64,000 nucleotides of DNA from Perilla frutescens (Eukaryota > Streptophyta > Magnoliopsida > Lamiales > Lamiaceae). The stretch spans positions 71,126,317 to 71,190,316 of the forward strand of contig BRKX01000001.1 of NCBI GenBank assembly GCA_026008535.1, written 5' to 3'. Shown here in pieces: positions 37,742-50,972 of the stretch. The position numbers were made by a program, and so were the translations under genes. Within the stretch, counting starts at the first letter, position 1; each line of letters starts with the position of its first letter. Under the pieces are notes generated by a model. That model was not told the origin of the DNA and made no database searches. It saw only the letters and a program-made list of their open reading frames with translations.

Positions 37742-39029
37742 AAGGGCTTATTGGCTGAAGTATGATGCTTTCTATGTTTAAATATCGATCCTTCGTCGTG
37801 TTAGTGGGCCGATTGTCCGTCTCTAGACTTCTGTTGGGTGGTGGTGTAGGGTGAAGATGGGAAGGGAAGGGAAGGGAGGGTGATTGTGATTTATTACATT
37901 ATGTGAAACTCTGGAGTCCTGTGTCAATTGGCTAGGGTTACTTTGGTTTGGTCCAGTGTGAAAGTTGTTATTTGCTGGCTTGTTCAATGACATTGTTGTG
38001 GAATTTGTAAGTTGCCCTTCTTTTTTTTTCTTTTCTTTTCTATCGTGGTGTTGCATTCTCTCTTATTGTGCAGTAACTGTAAATGATCGTTTTCCCTTTC
38101 CTAGAAAACACTGCCCGTGATTATGCGGTTTATTCGAATATGAATTTCTCGTGTCAAGATCCATTAGACGACATCCACATCGAACTCAAATATAACTGAA
38201 ATAATACCTATAAAATTTCAAATGTCACCCGTCAGATGTTCTGATATCGAGAAACTTTTCGGGTGCGTGCAGGTGGCATCAAGAACAATTAGCTCAGCTG
38301 ATGTATATATATTCTTGGATTGATCAAGAATTTGGTGACAATGGAGGATATTGACGTACAACAATTGTTTGCCGTGTTAAATTACTGGAGTAGAGGTTGC
38401 TGGAAGCTAATAAAAACTGCTAACTATAAGTTTATAAAAGAGTTGCTTCAATTGGCATTTGCCATTGGAAACAAAGCCAGTTTTCTTACTCTTTCGGTTA
38501 TGTCCAAGATTCAATGAGGAGGCAGGCTCGAAAAAACCAAACTCAGCGCCATACAGCAGAAACTGCAGAGCCAAAAAAATGGACATGAACATAGACAAGA
38601 TATGGTTAAAAGCAACATACATTCCATCTCTGCATGAATCAGTAGCATAATCTCCTAGATCGATAATTGACTATCGAAGGCTTAAAACACGAGTCACGAA
38701 TCTCCTACACGAGAGTATCAAGTCAGTGAATGGCACAGAGGGGAATTATAAACATTCATCAAAGGAAAACGGGCATCCAAACGACGTGCAAAATAAATCT
38801 TTCAGTCACGGGCTCGTATATGAAAATTAAAAAAAGGATATTTTAATAATCTAAAAAATTATTATTTTTACATTAATTTAATTTGTGATATGTAAAGTAA
38901 TTCTTGTGGCGTGTTTGGAAATACTCTATACAGATACATGTTAATGTTCAAGACTTTTTAGACATATATAGTTATTTACCTCGGTACACTGCAGGGTTGT
39001 TAAGAGCTAAATTCAATTCTTTACTCCAT
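37742..39029. other. SAP 3' UTR and downstream duplicated DNA
   Basis: The 3' UTR probably ends near 38100. The rest is non-coding sequence shared with block B, and a part (about 38700-38820) is also shared with 62807-63058. No independent gene is supported. Confidence 0.5.
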
Positions 39030-39317
39030 GTTATGTGCCTCAGCGTCAGTAAAGTAATTTTGGGGAATTTTTGCCTACTCTTTGGGGGTAGTACTCCATC
39101 TGTCACAATTGACTTAATGAACATCCATAAATATCTCATTATATAATGTCCCATTAGATATTTAGATCTATTGTGATGTGCCTCAGCGTCAATAAAGTAA
39201 TTTTGGGGAATTTTTGCCTACTCTTTGGGGGCAGTACTCCATCTGTCACAATTACCTAATGAACATCAATAAATATCTCATTATATAATGTCCCATTAGA
39301 TATTTAGATCTATTGTG
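39030..39317. repeat. Tandem duplication of a 147-bp unit
   Basis: GTGCCTCAGCGTCAGTAAAG begins at about 39030 and GTGCCTCAGCGTCAATAAAG at 39177. The two copies differ at only a few positions, including a short deletion (TTGACTTAATG versus TTACCTAATG). Block B has a single, partial copy near 55130. Confidence 0.85.
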
Positions 39318-39338
39318 CTAGATGGAGAATTACCTAAG

Positions 39339-39510
39339 GGGTTTGTCTATGCTACCCCAAAGGTTAGTACCCAAGTATCACAATACATCTATTGTGACAC
39401 TTTTATATGTCACATCAGACCTTTTGTGATCTATTGTGACACATTTAAGTGTCACAATAGATGTATTGTGACACTTGGGTAGTACCTTTGGGGTAGTATA
39501 GAATTCCCCC
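39339..39510. mobile_element. Fold-back MITE, 172 bp
   Basis: Nearly the whole element is an inverted repeat built from CTACCCCAAAGG, TACCCAAGT and CACAATACATCTATTGTGACAC. It is flanked by a perfect 8-bp direct repeat TACCTAAG (39331-39338 and 39511-39518). The transcript would form one long hairpin. It is absent from block B. Confidence 0.8.
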
Positions 39511-39561
39511 TACCTAAGACTACAATTAAATATCTATTGTGCTAGATGGGGAACTACCTAA

Positions 39562-40515
39562 GACTACAATTAACGGTCCTCAAAATGAGGACCGTTCAAC
39601 CGCCAGCGTGGCATTCAAAAAAAAGGAATGAATTTGGCGTTTGACGGGGAGAGACGTTCGACTGCTGGTCTCTCTCTTCTCTCTCTATTTTTTTTGTATT
39701 TTGTATTTTTTTAATGTATTATTAAATAGAAATATAACTATTATATCTAAATTTTATTGAATATGTAAATTTTATATGAACACTTGTCTCTATTTTATTG
39801 GATATATAAATTTTATTTGGATAAATAGATATAATGCACATATTCTTTTAATAATAAATTAAAAAAATATCAAAATTCATATTTTTCATTATCTATAAAT
39901 AGAGACCATTTTTACTATATTTTCACACACCTCACAAATTTCTCAATATCTCAATCTATAATGTTTTACATTTTTTTCTCTATCTCTCAATGAACAAGAA
40001 GAAAACGATCTCGTTTACTATACAGAGAGAATTGCAAGCTTGTTGAGCTATATGAAAATTAGGTCACAACTTCGCAATCGAGAAGCTCACGCCATTCTTC
40101 GTGATGACTTGATCGAGCATATATGGCAAAAATTCGGCAATCAACACTAAATTTATATTTTTTTTATCTATTTTAAGCGTCGTTTGTTTATTTTCAATTC
40201 ATGTTGAGTTTATTGTTATTTATGTTCTTATTTTATATTTTATCATATTTTCTATTTTATAAAAGATTGTTATTTTGTGTTGTTACAATTTTCAATAATA
40301 ATAATAATAATTATTTATTTTAGTTTAAATTAATTATATTATATTTATTAATAAAGAGAAAAGAAAAAATAATATATAATGTTGTGGTTGGGTGTTTGGG
40401 TAGTTGTTGATAAACTATGGTAAAATATTAGTGATGTGGAAGAGATAGAAATTAATTAAATATTGAGTCTGTTTGTCCGGTCGGAATGTTTGTCCGATTG
40501 CTGATAATGGTAGTC
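39562..40515 (+). mobile_element. PIF/Harbinger-derived element with transposase C-terminal remnant
   Basis: The ends are GACTACAATTAACGGTCC and, reversed, GACTACCATTATCAGCAA, next to TAA/TTA-type flanks. At 40061-40150 a frame ending RDDLIEHIWQKFGNQH then TAA matches the C-terminal signature I associate with plant Harbinger (ALP1-like) DDE proteins. Upstream, IASLLSYMK is readable in the same frame. The catalytic core is absent, so this is a non-autonomous derivative. Block B shows the empty position near 55225. Confidence 0.6.
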
Positions 40516-41650
40516 TTAAGGGTAGGCAAGAGTTTCCTCGTAATTTTTAACCATTTGGCAGTGAAGTAAATTTTAAAATAGATTATGTTAAATCAAACTG
40601 GCATAAAAGATGCTTCATGGATTTCAGTCAAGTAACACTAAATTTATATTCTTTCATCTATTTTAATTGTCATTTATTTATTTTCAATTCATGTTGAGTT
40701 TATTGTTATTTATGTTCTTATTTTGTATTTTATCATATTGTCTATTTTATAAAAAATTGTTATTTTGTGTTGTTAAAATTTTCAATAATAATAATAGTAA
40801 TTGTTTATTTTAATTCAAATTAATTATATTATACTTATTAATAAAAGAAAAGAAAAAAATAATATATAATGTTGTGGTTGGGTGTTTGGGTGGTTGTTAA
40901 TAAACTATCAAATTGTATATGGTTGGATTGGGTAAAATATTAGTAATATGAAAGACGGAGAAATTAATTAAATATTGAGACTATTTATCCGGTCGGAGTG
41001 TTTGTCCGGTTACTGATAATGATACTATAAGTAGTAGGCAAGAGTTTCCTTGTAATTTTTAACCATTTGGCAGTGAAGTAAATTTTAAAATAGATTATGT
41101 TAAATCAAACTAGGATAAGGGATGCTTCATGGATTTGAGTCAAGTCAATCAATACTAAATTTATATTCTTTCATCAATTTTAATTCTCGTTTGTTTATTT
41201 TCAATTCATGTTGAGTTTATTGTTATTTATGTTCTTATTTTATATTTTATCATACTGTCTATTTTATAAAAATTTGTTATTTTGTGCTGTTAAAATTTTC
41301 AATAATAATAATAATTGTTTATTTTAATTCAAATTAATTATATTATACTTATTAATAAAATAAAATAAAAAATAATATATAATATTGTGGTTGAGTGTTT
41401 GGGTTGTTGTTGATAAATTATCAAATTGTATGTGGTTGAATTGGGTAAAATATTAGTGATTTGGAAGACAAAGAAATTAATTAAATATTGAGGCTGTTTA
41501 TCCGGTCGGAGTATTTATCTGATTGCTGATAATGGTAGTCTAAGCGGTAGACAAGAGTTTCCTCATAATTTTTAACCATTTGGCAGTGAAGTAAATTTTA
41601 AAATAGATTATGTTAAATCAAACTGACATAAGGGATGCTTCATGGATTTC
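40138..41650. repeat. Three tandem copies of a roughly 500-bp unit derived from the Harbinger element
   Basis: Copies begin ACTAAATTTATATTCTTTCA near 40147, 40630 and 41152. Each ends with a TCCGGTCGGA...GATAATGGTAGTC segment followed by GCAAGAGTTTCCT and sequence that block B has once (about 55250). The unit therefore joins the right half of the Harbinger element to its flank. Periods are about 485 and 520 bp. Confidence 0.85.
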
Positions 41651-42122
41651 ATTTAAATAAATAAAAAAGTGTGTAGATTTATGTTTTTGAAATGAGTGAT
41701 CATTACCATTATAATTTTGTAATTAAACTATATGCACACGACATTCGACATTCTAATTATGATATCGGTAGTAAGTTTATATGAAAGTAACACACGGAAC
41801 ACAATTCAAAAAAGAGAATTACATTTGAAATAAAATAGAGTATTATTAATTCAAAGTCTGAAAGATGTTTATCTATCGATATAGATTTCGAATAATGAAT
41901 TCTATCGATTTAAGATTTGAAGATTATCAATTCAAGGCTTTGTAGATTTGACGGTGTTATAACCTCCATCCAGATGGACATATGGTGGCGTGGCTGTTAA
42001 ATATCAACACCATCTTGCCACATCATTTTTATCCTAAATTAAATTAAATAAAAACAAAAAAGTTCATGAATTAAAAGTAGTGGTATATTGCTCAATATTT
42101 AGCTTCAAAATTTCATTTTGAA

Positions 42123-43467
42123 CATGAAACATTTTTTCTCAAATAATTAATAGCGGATTGATTCGATTAAATACTCCGATTTATTTTTTAGTAGATAATG
42201 TATTCACGTTCAAGGAAGAAAGTTAACGTATGTTTTATGTAAATATATGAACCTTTTCATTTATTAAATTCAGAAAACTGAATCTCTTATGAATTGATTA
42301 GCAATATATTTTATGTAAATTTATGAACCATTCGATTTATTAAATTTGGACAACTCAATCTCTTATGAATTGATTGACAGACGATGTAAATGAGAGATCA
42401 ATACGAAATACTGAAGAGCAAAGTAAAATTTCCACCACTAGCAGCCCGTCCTCATCCTCCAGTACCTAGGGCTACAACATCCCCATCCTTGTCCACCAGC
42501 AGTAGGGGGCACCCGAGCCACAACAGGCCCCCGTCTTCTAGCACCTCGGGCTACAGCATTTCCCCGTCCTTGAGCATGGGTACCCCATTCTCCAGCATCC
42601 TGGGCTACAACAGCTCCCCATCCTCGGGCTGCAGCATTGCCCCGTCCTCGAGCATGAGCACCCCGACCTCGAGCACGGAGTCCAGCAGCAGGGTGCACCA
42701 GCAGCAGGGAGAGGAGGGGGCTGCAGCCTGTCCTCGAGAACAGGTTCCAAAAGAATAGAGAGTTATAGGTAGGGCTACAGCCTGTCCTCGAGCACTGGAT
42801 CCAATAGCCAGGGACAACACCATGGATGACAGCAGGGAGCTGCACCAGCGTTCTGTCGAAATAACTGATTATTTCAAAACAGGTGACAAGCTAAGGCATG
42901 AAACTCATCCATGTCACTAAAGCCTCCGCACGTAAGATCATCCTTCTTCTTCATGATTTTACTAAAAAAGAGAGAAATTAGCTAATGTATGAATTTATCA
43001 TGACATTACTAGAAATTAGCTAATACATGAATTCAGACAACAATGTAAAATGCAAATTAGGGAGATAAATTAGGGTTTCAACACCAAGTGCATATAAAAA
43101 TAGGATGCAATGCAAATACCAATTGAAGCCCAAAATTCTAATTCTAAAAGTTTCTCCCAAAAACCACTACACTAGAACTAGTATTCATAGAAATGCAAAA
43201 GTAGAAAAGAAAATAAATTAAAATATATTTTAAAAAGAAAACATAAAACAAAAGAGCATGCATTGTTAATTTTTGTTCTAACTCACAAATACAACATAAA
43301 AATACGACGAAATCAAACTTATTACAATACACACACACACACCCCCCTTTTTGAGGTACATTTTTAATTAGTTTAATTCCACATTACGTACATTGTCCTC
43401 CTAGAACTCAACACCTCTTCAAGTGGTGATATTCAAAGTAGAATAGACAACCATATTCAAGAATTAA
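42123..43467. other. Spacer between block A and the gypsy element
   Basis: Apart from the GC-rich island this is AT-rich DNA with a (CA)n/C-run at about 43328-43347. It has no counterpart next to block B. Confidence 0.4.
42390..42850. repeat. GC-rich degenerate minisatellite island with an open frame
   Basis: Degenerate units of about 21-27 bp based on CCTCGAGCATGAGCACC and CTCGGGCTGCAGCATT sit in very AT-rich DNA. A 122-codon + frame (42390-42758, starting MRDQYEILKSKVKF) is Ser/Pro-rich (SGYSISPSLS, SGCSIAPSSS). Minus-strand frames are also open (Arg/Gly-rich), as expected when a period-3 repeat lacks stops. It may be a fragment of a low-complexity gene. No family is recognised and I do not call it a gene. 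Confidence 0.5.
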
Positions 43468-43799
43468 TGATGGAGTAAAGGAATTTGAGAATACGATTAC
43501 CCAAACAAAAGAGGGTTTTTAATTTGATTTACGAGAAAGATAAACAACACCAGGTTCAAGAATCTGTCCAAGTATAAGCCGATAACTTCTACAATTCATT
43601 TTCCACACCAACTTACTCCTAGAAACTGAATATTGATACCCTATCTAAATAGTGGCCCATGAATATCTAATAACTACTCAACCCATGAACCCATGATTGC
43701 ATAATTGGAATATTTAATAAATGAAAATATTTACATTTAATTCAAACAACATTCTTCTTCACACGTCTGGGGTAAATTTCAATCAACGACTCGCTATCA
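43468..43799 (-). repeat. Gypsy 3' LTR
   Basis: This is paired with 52703-53037 and shares segments such as AAACAAAAGAGGGTTTTTAA and ACATTCTTCTTCACACGTCT. Confidence 0.9.
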
Positions 43800-43960
43800 A
43801 CTCCCCCTTCATGAAAATAGCATTGTCCTCAAGGCTTAGAATTTGGAAATTGACCACGAAAATCCACTTCATCTATCCAAGTAGATTTATCCCCATTTTG
43901 GTCCACCCATTGAACTAACACTTGAGGAATTAGACGTGACTCGTGCTGCAAAACACGTCA

Positions 43961-46900
43961 TCATAACACCATTTCAGGAAAATAAATGAACTCATCAGAT
44001 AGCAACCCTTCAGGTAATGTAGGTTCAGCATCATAGTCACCATTCAAATGTTTAAGCTGTGAAACATGAAAAACAGAATGTATTCGACTTGATGATGGAA
44101 ACTTCAAATGATAGGCAACCTGCCCTACACGACCAATTATTTCAAATGGACCCAAAAATGTGGAGTGACCTCCACATTCATTTGCCCAGTAAGAGTAGCC
44201 CGACGGCGTGGATTTAATTTCAACCAAACTTTTTATCCTATCCCAAATTGCAGCGGTCGTCTGTGCTTGTTAGTAGCCTTCACCATACATTGTTGAGCTT
44301 GTTCTAAATGCCAATATATCTGTCGAAGCATCTCATTAGGCTCATTTAACTCATCAGCAACAACTTTCACTTTAATCTCCCGCATGAGGTACTGATATAA
44401 TGCCGGAAGAGACCGACCATAGACTGCCTCAAAAGTATATCTTCCAACAGTTGAATGGAATGATGTATTATACTTTTACTCGGCCCACGGAAGCCAAGAA
44501 ATCCAGCTCTTGGGATGCTCACCGGCAAAACACCATAAGTATGTTTCTAGACAACAATTCAAGACTTCAGTTTGGCCGTCAGTCACTGGATGGTAGGTCG
44601 AACTCATGCATAATTTGGTGTCACAACCTTCAATAATTATGTCCAATATGTGCTAACAAATAGAGAGTCTCGATCAGAACTATTGACTAAGGAATGCCAT
44701 GAAGATGCACGACCTCTCGTGCAAAAGTAGCTGCAACTTGTCGAGCCATACACATATGTAATAGTCTAATAAAATGTGCATATTTGGAAAAATGATCCAC
44801 CACGACTAGAACACATTCCGCCGTACGATTTCTCGGTAATCTAATAATAAAATCCATGCTTATATTCTCCCATATTCGTAAAGGAATGAAAAGTGGTTGT
44901 AGTAACCCAACGGGCATACTTGTCTCATACTTTTACTGCTGACAAATGAGGCATTCAGCCACAAACTTAGTCATTTGACGCATCATCCCCGGTCAATAAA
45001 CATTCACAGCCAATATCCGATAAGTCCTGTAAGCGCCGGCATGACTCCCGAAAGGAGTCGAGTGAAATTCCTCAATCAATTTTGACGTCCACTGGGAAGT
45101 CAGAAGCACCACACCATCATTCTCACTTTGAAGAACATAACATTATTAATTAAAGCATACGGGCGTTCAGTTATACCTTGAGCTCATAAGCATTCTAACA
45201 CTGCTCGGAATTTCATATCACCCTTAACTTCACGTTATAGTTCTTCTGAATCAATCCACTGTGGAATTGATATTGCTACAAAAGTTGCCTCTTATTCATC
45301 ACGTCGAGATAGAGCATCGGTAGCAAGATTTGAAATCCCTGGCTTGTATATAATTTCAAAATCATAGCCCAAAAGCTTTGCTACCCAATTTTGTTGTGCT
45401 GGTGTAGTAATTTGCTCTTGAAGCATGTGTCTAAGACTCAACTGATTAGTGCGGATTGTGAATCGACGCCCTACAAGATAAGGCCGCCAATGTTGGATGG
45501 ACAAAACCAAAGCCATCAACTTCTTCTCATAAGCAGATTTTGCTAAATTATGATCGGAAGAGCTTTGTTGAAAAATGCTATGGAACGACCTCCTTGCATC
45601 ATCAATATTCCCAAACCTCAGCCCGAAGCATCAGTCTCCACAACAAATGGTTGTTCAAAATTTGGAAATGCAAGTACTGGGGTTGTAGTTACCGCTCTCT
45701 GTAGATTTAAAAATACTTCTTGTGCCTCCGGTGTCCATATAAAAGTCGTCGACTTGTCTTCCTTCAACAAATTAGTCATTGGTTTTGCAATTTTACCATA
45801 ACCAGCTATAAATCGACGGTAATAACCTGTGAATCCTAGAAAATCTCATACACCCTTCAAAGATCATGGAATTGGCCATTGTAATACCACTGAAAATAAC
45901 TGAAATCTTGTACAGGTCCATCTGAACCCCATTTACCGAAATTACATGACCTAGATACTCTATCGATCGGCGGCCAAACATACATGTTTTTTTAATTTCC
46001 CACAAACTGATTTTCACACAAAAGATGGAGCACTATACTAAGGTGACGGAGATGCTCTTTTTTATCTGCACTATACACCAAACTATCATTAAAGAATACA
46101 ATTACAAATTTGCGCAAATGTTGACGAAACAAACATTCATTGCCGATTGGAATGTGGCAGGAGCATTCATTAAATCAAATGGCATGATAAGGAACTCATA
46201 ATTACCAGAGTGGGTTTGAAAAGTTATCTTGGATATATCATTCTTAGCCACTCGAATCTGATGATATCCCAAACGGAGGTCAATCTTACTAAACTAGGTT
46301 GCTCCTTGTAATTCATCCAACATCTCCTGAATTAATAGAATGGGATATTTATCCAGTACTGTGACCTTGTTCAACTCATGATAATCCATACAAAATCGCC
46401 AATTTCCATCTTTCTTTTTCACTAGCACCGAACTTGAATAAGGACCATTGCTTGGTTGAATTATGCCAGCCTCCAACATTTCTTGCACTAATCGCTCCAT
46501 CTCATCCTTTTGGGTTTGCAAGTAGCAATAAGGACGCACTGACACTGGAGATATTATCGGGTAAAGTGGAATTCGGTGATCTATTGTTCTCGTTGGAAGA
46601 AGACCAACCACAGCCTGAAACACATCATCAAACTCAGCTATAATTTTTTTAACATCAGCATCTTTGCGGAATGCAGAAACGTTAATTATTAACTCTGGCT
46701 TGACATTCTGAATCGCTATAAACAACCAACAATGGTTAAAATATCTTTCATTTTTCTCAAACTAGCCATAGATATTTCACAACCTGCAAGTGAGAGCTCA
46801 ACACACAATCTCACTTATTTTCCCTTCCATTCAAATTCCATGGCCATTCTAGCCCAATTTGTACGCACATCCCCTAACAATGCAAGCTAAGAAACTCCTA

Positions 46901-46980
46901 AAATAATATCCACACCCCTAAGGGAACTATATAGCATGAAATATCAAACCTGGAATCTCCGATTGATAGAGCCACCTCGT
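43961..46980 (-). pseudogene. Gypsy pol remnant (reverse transcriptase, RNase H, integrase, chromodomain-like end)
   Basis: Readable blocks in order on the minus strand: reverse transcriptase entry (MEAGIIQPSNGPYSSSV-like and KKKDGNWRFCMDYHELNKVT, about 46310-46540), RNase H (RRFTIRTNQLSLRHML, about 45400-45480), integrase core (ISMDFIIRLPRNRTAECVLV, about 44810-44870) and C-terminal integrase (VAYHLKFPSSSRIHSVFHVS, about 44050-44115). Multiple frames are needed, so no functional polyprotein can be made. The protease-proximal end is cut by the copia insertion at 46987. Confidence 0.85.
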
Positions 46981-46986
46981 TGCAAA

Positions 46987-47209
46987 TATTAGAAATATAA
47001 GCGTATTCTCTTGTTTTATCATGAAGGGTAGTTTAGTCTTTTCTTTGTTGGCCTAATGTATCCCTTAAGGATATTAGCATAGGACTTGTGGTACTTACTT
47101 TTTTTTGTGCTTCACTTTTGCAAGCCTCCATTTGAACAACTCCCTTGAAATGTATTTCTTCTTCTCCATTGGATCTATGAGTTATATTATGATTCTTGCT
47201 TTATTTTCA
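46987..47209 (+). repeat. Copia 5' LTR
   Basis: It opens TATTAGAAATATAAG (the other LTR has TGTTAG) and ends TTATTTTCA. Its pair is 50973-51195. Confidence 0.95.
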
Positions 47210-47473
47210 TGGTATCCAAACAGGATTAATTTCTTTTTTAGTGCCCAATAGCGCGTCCTCTGTCTGGGGTTCGGGGTGGAGCCCCGATTAAAATTTATGC
47301 AGTTACTGTTCACGATGATCCTCTATTCTTCAGGTGAACTCGCAATCTATGGTTACTTTTTTGAACTCATTAGAAATTTATTTGATTCTGTTTGTGCCCT
47401 AGTTTGCTTCGACTCTTCTGTTACTATGTCTGTTTTGTTGGGTTTATATTTTTTTTTCTTGGGATTGTAAAAA

Positions 47474-48270
47474 TGACAACCGAGATGGATGACTCGTTGC
47501 AATCAATTAGTATTCGTTTGAATGGAAAGAATTATTCGTATTGGAACTATGTAATGAAGAATTTTTTGAGGGGCAAGAAAATGTGGGGATATGTGACTGG
47601 GACTCACTCTAAGCTGGTTGAACAAAACAATGAGAAATTTGCCAAGCATGTTAATGTTTGGGAGATGAACAATTCTAAAATCATTACATGGATCAACAGC
47701 TCTGTTAAGAGTTCTATTAACATGCAATTAGCTAAATATGACACGGCAAATGAGGTTTGGGATCACTTGGAATAATTGTATACTCAATCAAATTTTGTTA
47801 AGAAGTATCAGTTGGAGATAAATATCCGATCCCTATCCTAGAAAGATATGAACGCCCAAGAATTTTATTCTGCCATGACCAACCTTTGGGATCAGTTAGC
47901 CGTTATTGAATCTGCTGAACTTAGGGCCTTTTCTGTTTATATTACACAAAGGGAAGAACAATGTCTAGTTCAGTTTTTTATGGCTCTACGTGATGATTTT
48001 GAAGGACTCCATGGCAACATTCTACATCGTAGCCCCTTACCCTCTGTGGACTCTATTGTTAATGAGCTTTTAGCTAAGGAAATTTACCAGAAATCTGGAA
48101 CAATGAAGGGAATTCTTCCCCCACCAAATCAGAATGTTTTGGCTGCTTACTCCCGTCCTCATCAAAATCACAACAAGAATCAGAGTAGACCGAGTTCTAA
48201 ATCAAATGAATGTAACTTCTGTCATCAGCCGGGACATTGGAAGGCTTAGTGTCCCCTTTTGTTAGCTAAG
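47474..48270 (+). pseudogene. Copia gag remnant
   Basis: It starts MTTEMDDSLQSISIRLNGKN, with the UBN2/gag block (YSYWNYVMKNFLRGKKMWGY). It continues through a CNFCHQPGHWKA zinc knuckle (about 48210-48250). Internal stops are at 47773-47775, about 47838-47840 and directly after the knuckle. Confidence 0.9.
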
Positions 48271-48476
48271 TCCTCTTTCTCGAGATCTTGTCCCCTTCAG
48301 AATCACCCGACCAAGTTTCAAACATGATAATTCAAGTCACCCAATATCACTTTTGCTATTCCGCCTACCGAACAGAACAACTCTTACACCACCACTTCTG
48401 CTAATCTTGTGCCTGATGATCTTTTTGAGCAGTTCCAAAAGTTCCCCAGACAACATGCCTTGTCTGTACAACAGGT

Positions 48477-50959
48477 TTGCCCACTTCGAGCTCCGCATGT
48501 ATATCTTCTTTAGATTGGCTTTTGGACTCGAGTACTTCTAATCATATGTCCCCCTCTGCTGATTCTTTTGTTTTCATTGCTCCTTCCACCTCTATGTCTG
48601 TTATGACTACTGATGGCACTTCAATGCCTTTAGCAGGTGTTGGTTCCATTGTCTCCTCAAATGTTTTTCTCTCAAATGTCTATCACATTCCTAAACTCGT
48701 ATTAAATTTAGTCTCTGTTGATCAACTTTGTGATTCAGGATACATTGTCACGTTTTCTTCTACTACTTGTCATATGCAGGATCCTCACTTCAAGAGGTGG
48801 ATTAGGACAGGCCATAGGTAGAGAAGGTTGTACATCATGGATGATCTAAAGGTTTCTGGAGTAGCTACCTCTAGTACGGACTTATCTAGTTTTCGTTTGA
48901 ATCATTCTTTTTCTGATTTTTATTTGTGGCATTCACGCCTTGGACATGTTTTATCTTTTCGTTTAAACTATTTAGCCTCTACTGGTTCATTATGTAAGGT
49001 TAAAAGTCATGATATTTCTAGTTATAGTGGTTGTAAACTTACAAAATTCTCTGATTTACCTTTCTCTAAGAGCATCTCTATTTCTGCTTCTCCTTTTGAT
49101 TTAGTTCACTCTGATGTGTGGGGTCCCTCCCTGATCGCTACTAAGGGAGGCTCCCATTTGTATGTCTCATTCATTGATGATAATACTCGTTATTATTGGT
49201 TATATGTGATGAAATGTCGTTCTGATTTCTTTGGGATTTATGCTGCTTTTCATGCTCTTGTGAAAACCCAATCCTGATGAAATAACTTCTCCTCCTGACC
49301 CGCTGGTTCTCTCTTCCCCTCCTCAGATTGATGATCATCCTCTTCATCATTCTGATCGTGTTTGTAAGTCCACTCATCTCCCTGATTTTGCTTACTCTTT
49401 ATACTCTTCTTCCTTTACTTGTTTTATTTATTCCATTCATTAGATTTCTGAACCTTCCTCCTATAAAGAGGTTGTTCTGATCCTTTGTGGCAGCAGGCTA
49501 TGGCTGATGAGCTTGACGCTCTATCTAAGACCAAGACTTGGGATTTGGTACCCCTTCCATGGGGTAATCAAGCTATTGGGTCTCGTTGGGTATATAAGAT
49601 CAAGACCAAGTCAGATGGTTCTATTGAGAGATACAAAACACGGTTAGTTGCCAAAGGGTACTCTCAACAATATGGATTTGATTATGAAGAAACTTTTGCT
49701 CCAGTGGCCAAGATGACCACGATTTGTACTCTTATTGTGGTTGCCTCCATTCGTCAGTGGTCCATCACTCAAATGGATGTTAAGAATGCCTTTTTACATG
49801 GAGATCTTATTGATGATGTCTACATGATTCCTCTACCAGGAGTACCTCAAAAGACTGGACATGTTTGTAAGCTTAAGAAGTCATTGTATGGCCTCAAACA
49901 AGCTTTCCGTTCTTGGTATGACACTTTCTCCAATGCCCTCACTTCTCTTGGTTTCTGTTCGAGTAACAATGATTGTGCTCTTTTTGTTAAGGACTCACCT
50001 TCTGGCATCATCCTTCTATCTTTATATGTTGATGATATGATTATTACCGGTAGCGACACAGATGAGATTTCTCTCTTAAAATCAGATTTGGCATCTCATT
50101 TTGAAATGAAAGATTTGGCATCTCGATATTGAGGTTTGTTGGTCTCAAAAGGGTTACCTAATATCCCAATCCAAGTATGTCACTGATATACTTGAGCGTG
50201 CTCGTCTCACTGATACTCGAACACTTGACACTCATATGGAAGCAAATGTTCGATATTCTCCTTCTGATGGGATATCTCTAGATGACCCTAGTTTGTACGG
50301 TATTATTGTTAGAAGTTTGGTTTATCTCACTATCTCTCGTCCAGATATTGTCTATGTTGTTCACATAGTCAGCCAGTTTGTTTCGGCTCCCACCACCATC
50401 TATTGGGCGGTTGTTCTTCGCATTCTGCGGTATCTTCGAGGTACTATCTTTCAGAGTTTATTGTTTCTCTCTACCTCTTCTCTACCCTGCTCGCCTTTTC
50501 TGATGCTGATTGGGCCAGTGACCCTGTTGATCGAAACTCTACACTGGCATTTATGTATTTCTTGGTGATTCTCTCATCTCTTGGAAGAGCAAGAAACATG
50601 TTGTTTCTTGTTCTTCTACTGAAGCTGAATATCGAGCCATGGCTTCCACCACTACTGAGATTGTTTGGCTTCATTGGTTGCTTGCTAATATGAGAGTCCT
50701 CATTCATGATCCCATTCTTATGTATTGTGATAATAAGAGTGCAATCCAGATTGCTCATAATTCCATTTTCCATGAATGGACCAAGCATATTAAGATCGAC
50801 TGTCATCTCACCCGACATCATTTACGAGTTGGCACTCTCACGTTTTCCTTCATCACCTCCTCATCGCAGATTGCTGATTTATTCACCAAGTCTCTTCGAC
50901 TCCCGCATTTCCATTTCTTAGTTGGCAACCTCTCGATGCTCCTTGCAGCGACATCTTGA
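48477..50959 (+). pseudogene. Copia pol remnant (protease, integrase N-terminus, reverse transcriptase, RNase H)
   Basis: The protease site is DSSTSNHMS (about 48525-48550), with Ser for the usual Gly. A pre-integrase block (LWHSRLGHV) and the start of integrase (DLVHSDVWGPS, near 49100) follow, then break off near 49277. Reverse transcriptase at 49485-50132 keeps RWVYKIK, QMDVKNAFLHG, LKKSLYGLKQA and the YVDD catalytic motif (about 50027-50038). RNase H follows in shifted frames at 50236-50959 (CDNKSAIQIAHN near 50730). A large internal deletion and several shifts make it inactive. Confidence 0.9.
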
Positions 50960-50972
50960 GTTTGAGAGAGGG

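Larger units (their letters stand above)
36655..42122. repeat. Segmental duplication block A (intact SAP copy)
   Basis: Matching to 53038-57393 starts at TACCCTCTTCAAAACCTATT and runs, with insertions and deletions, to AGCTTCAAAATTTCATTTTG. It covers half of the SAP 5'-UTR intron, the SAP reading frame, its 3' region and several kilobases downstream. Orientation is the same in both blocks. Block A has extra material (a fold-back MITE, a Harbinger element and its tandem amplification) that is absent from block B. Confidence 0.9.
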
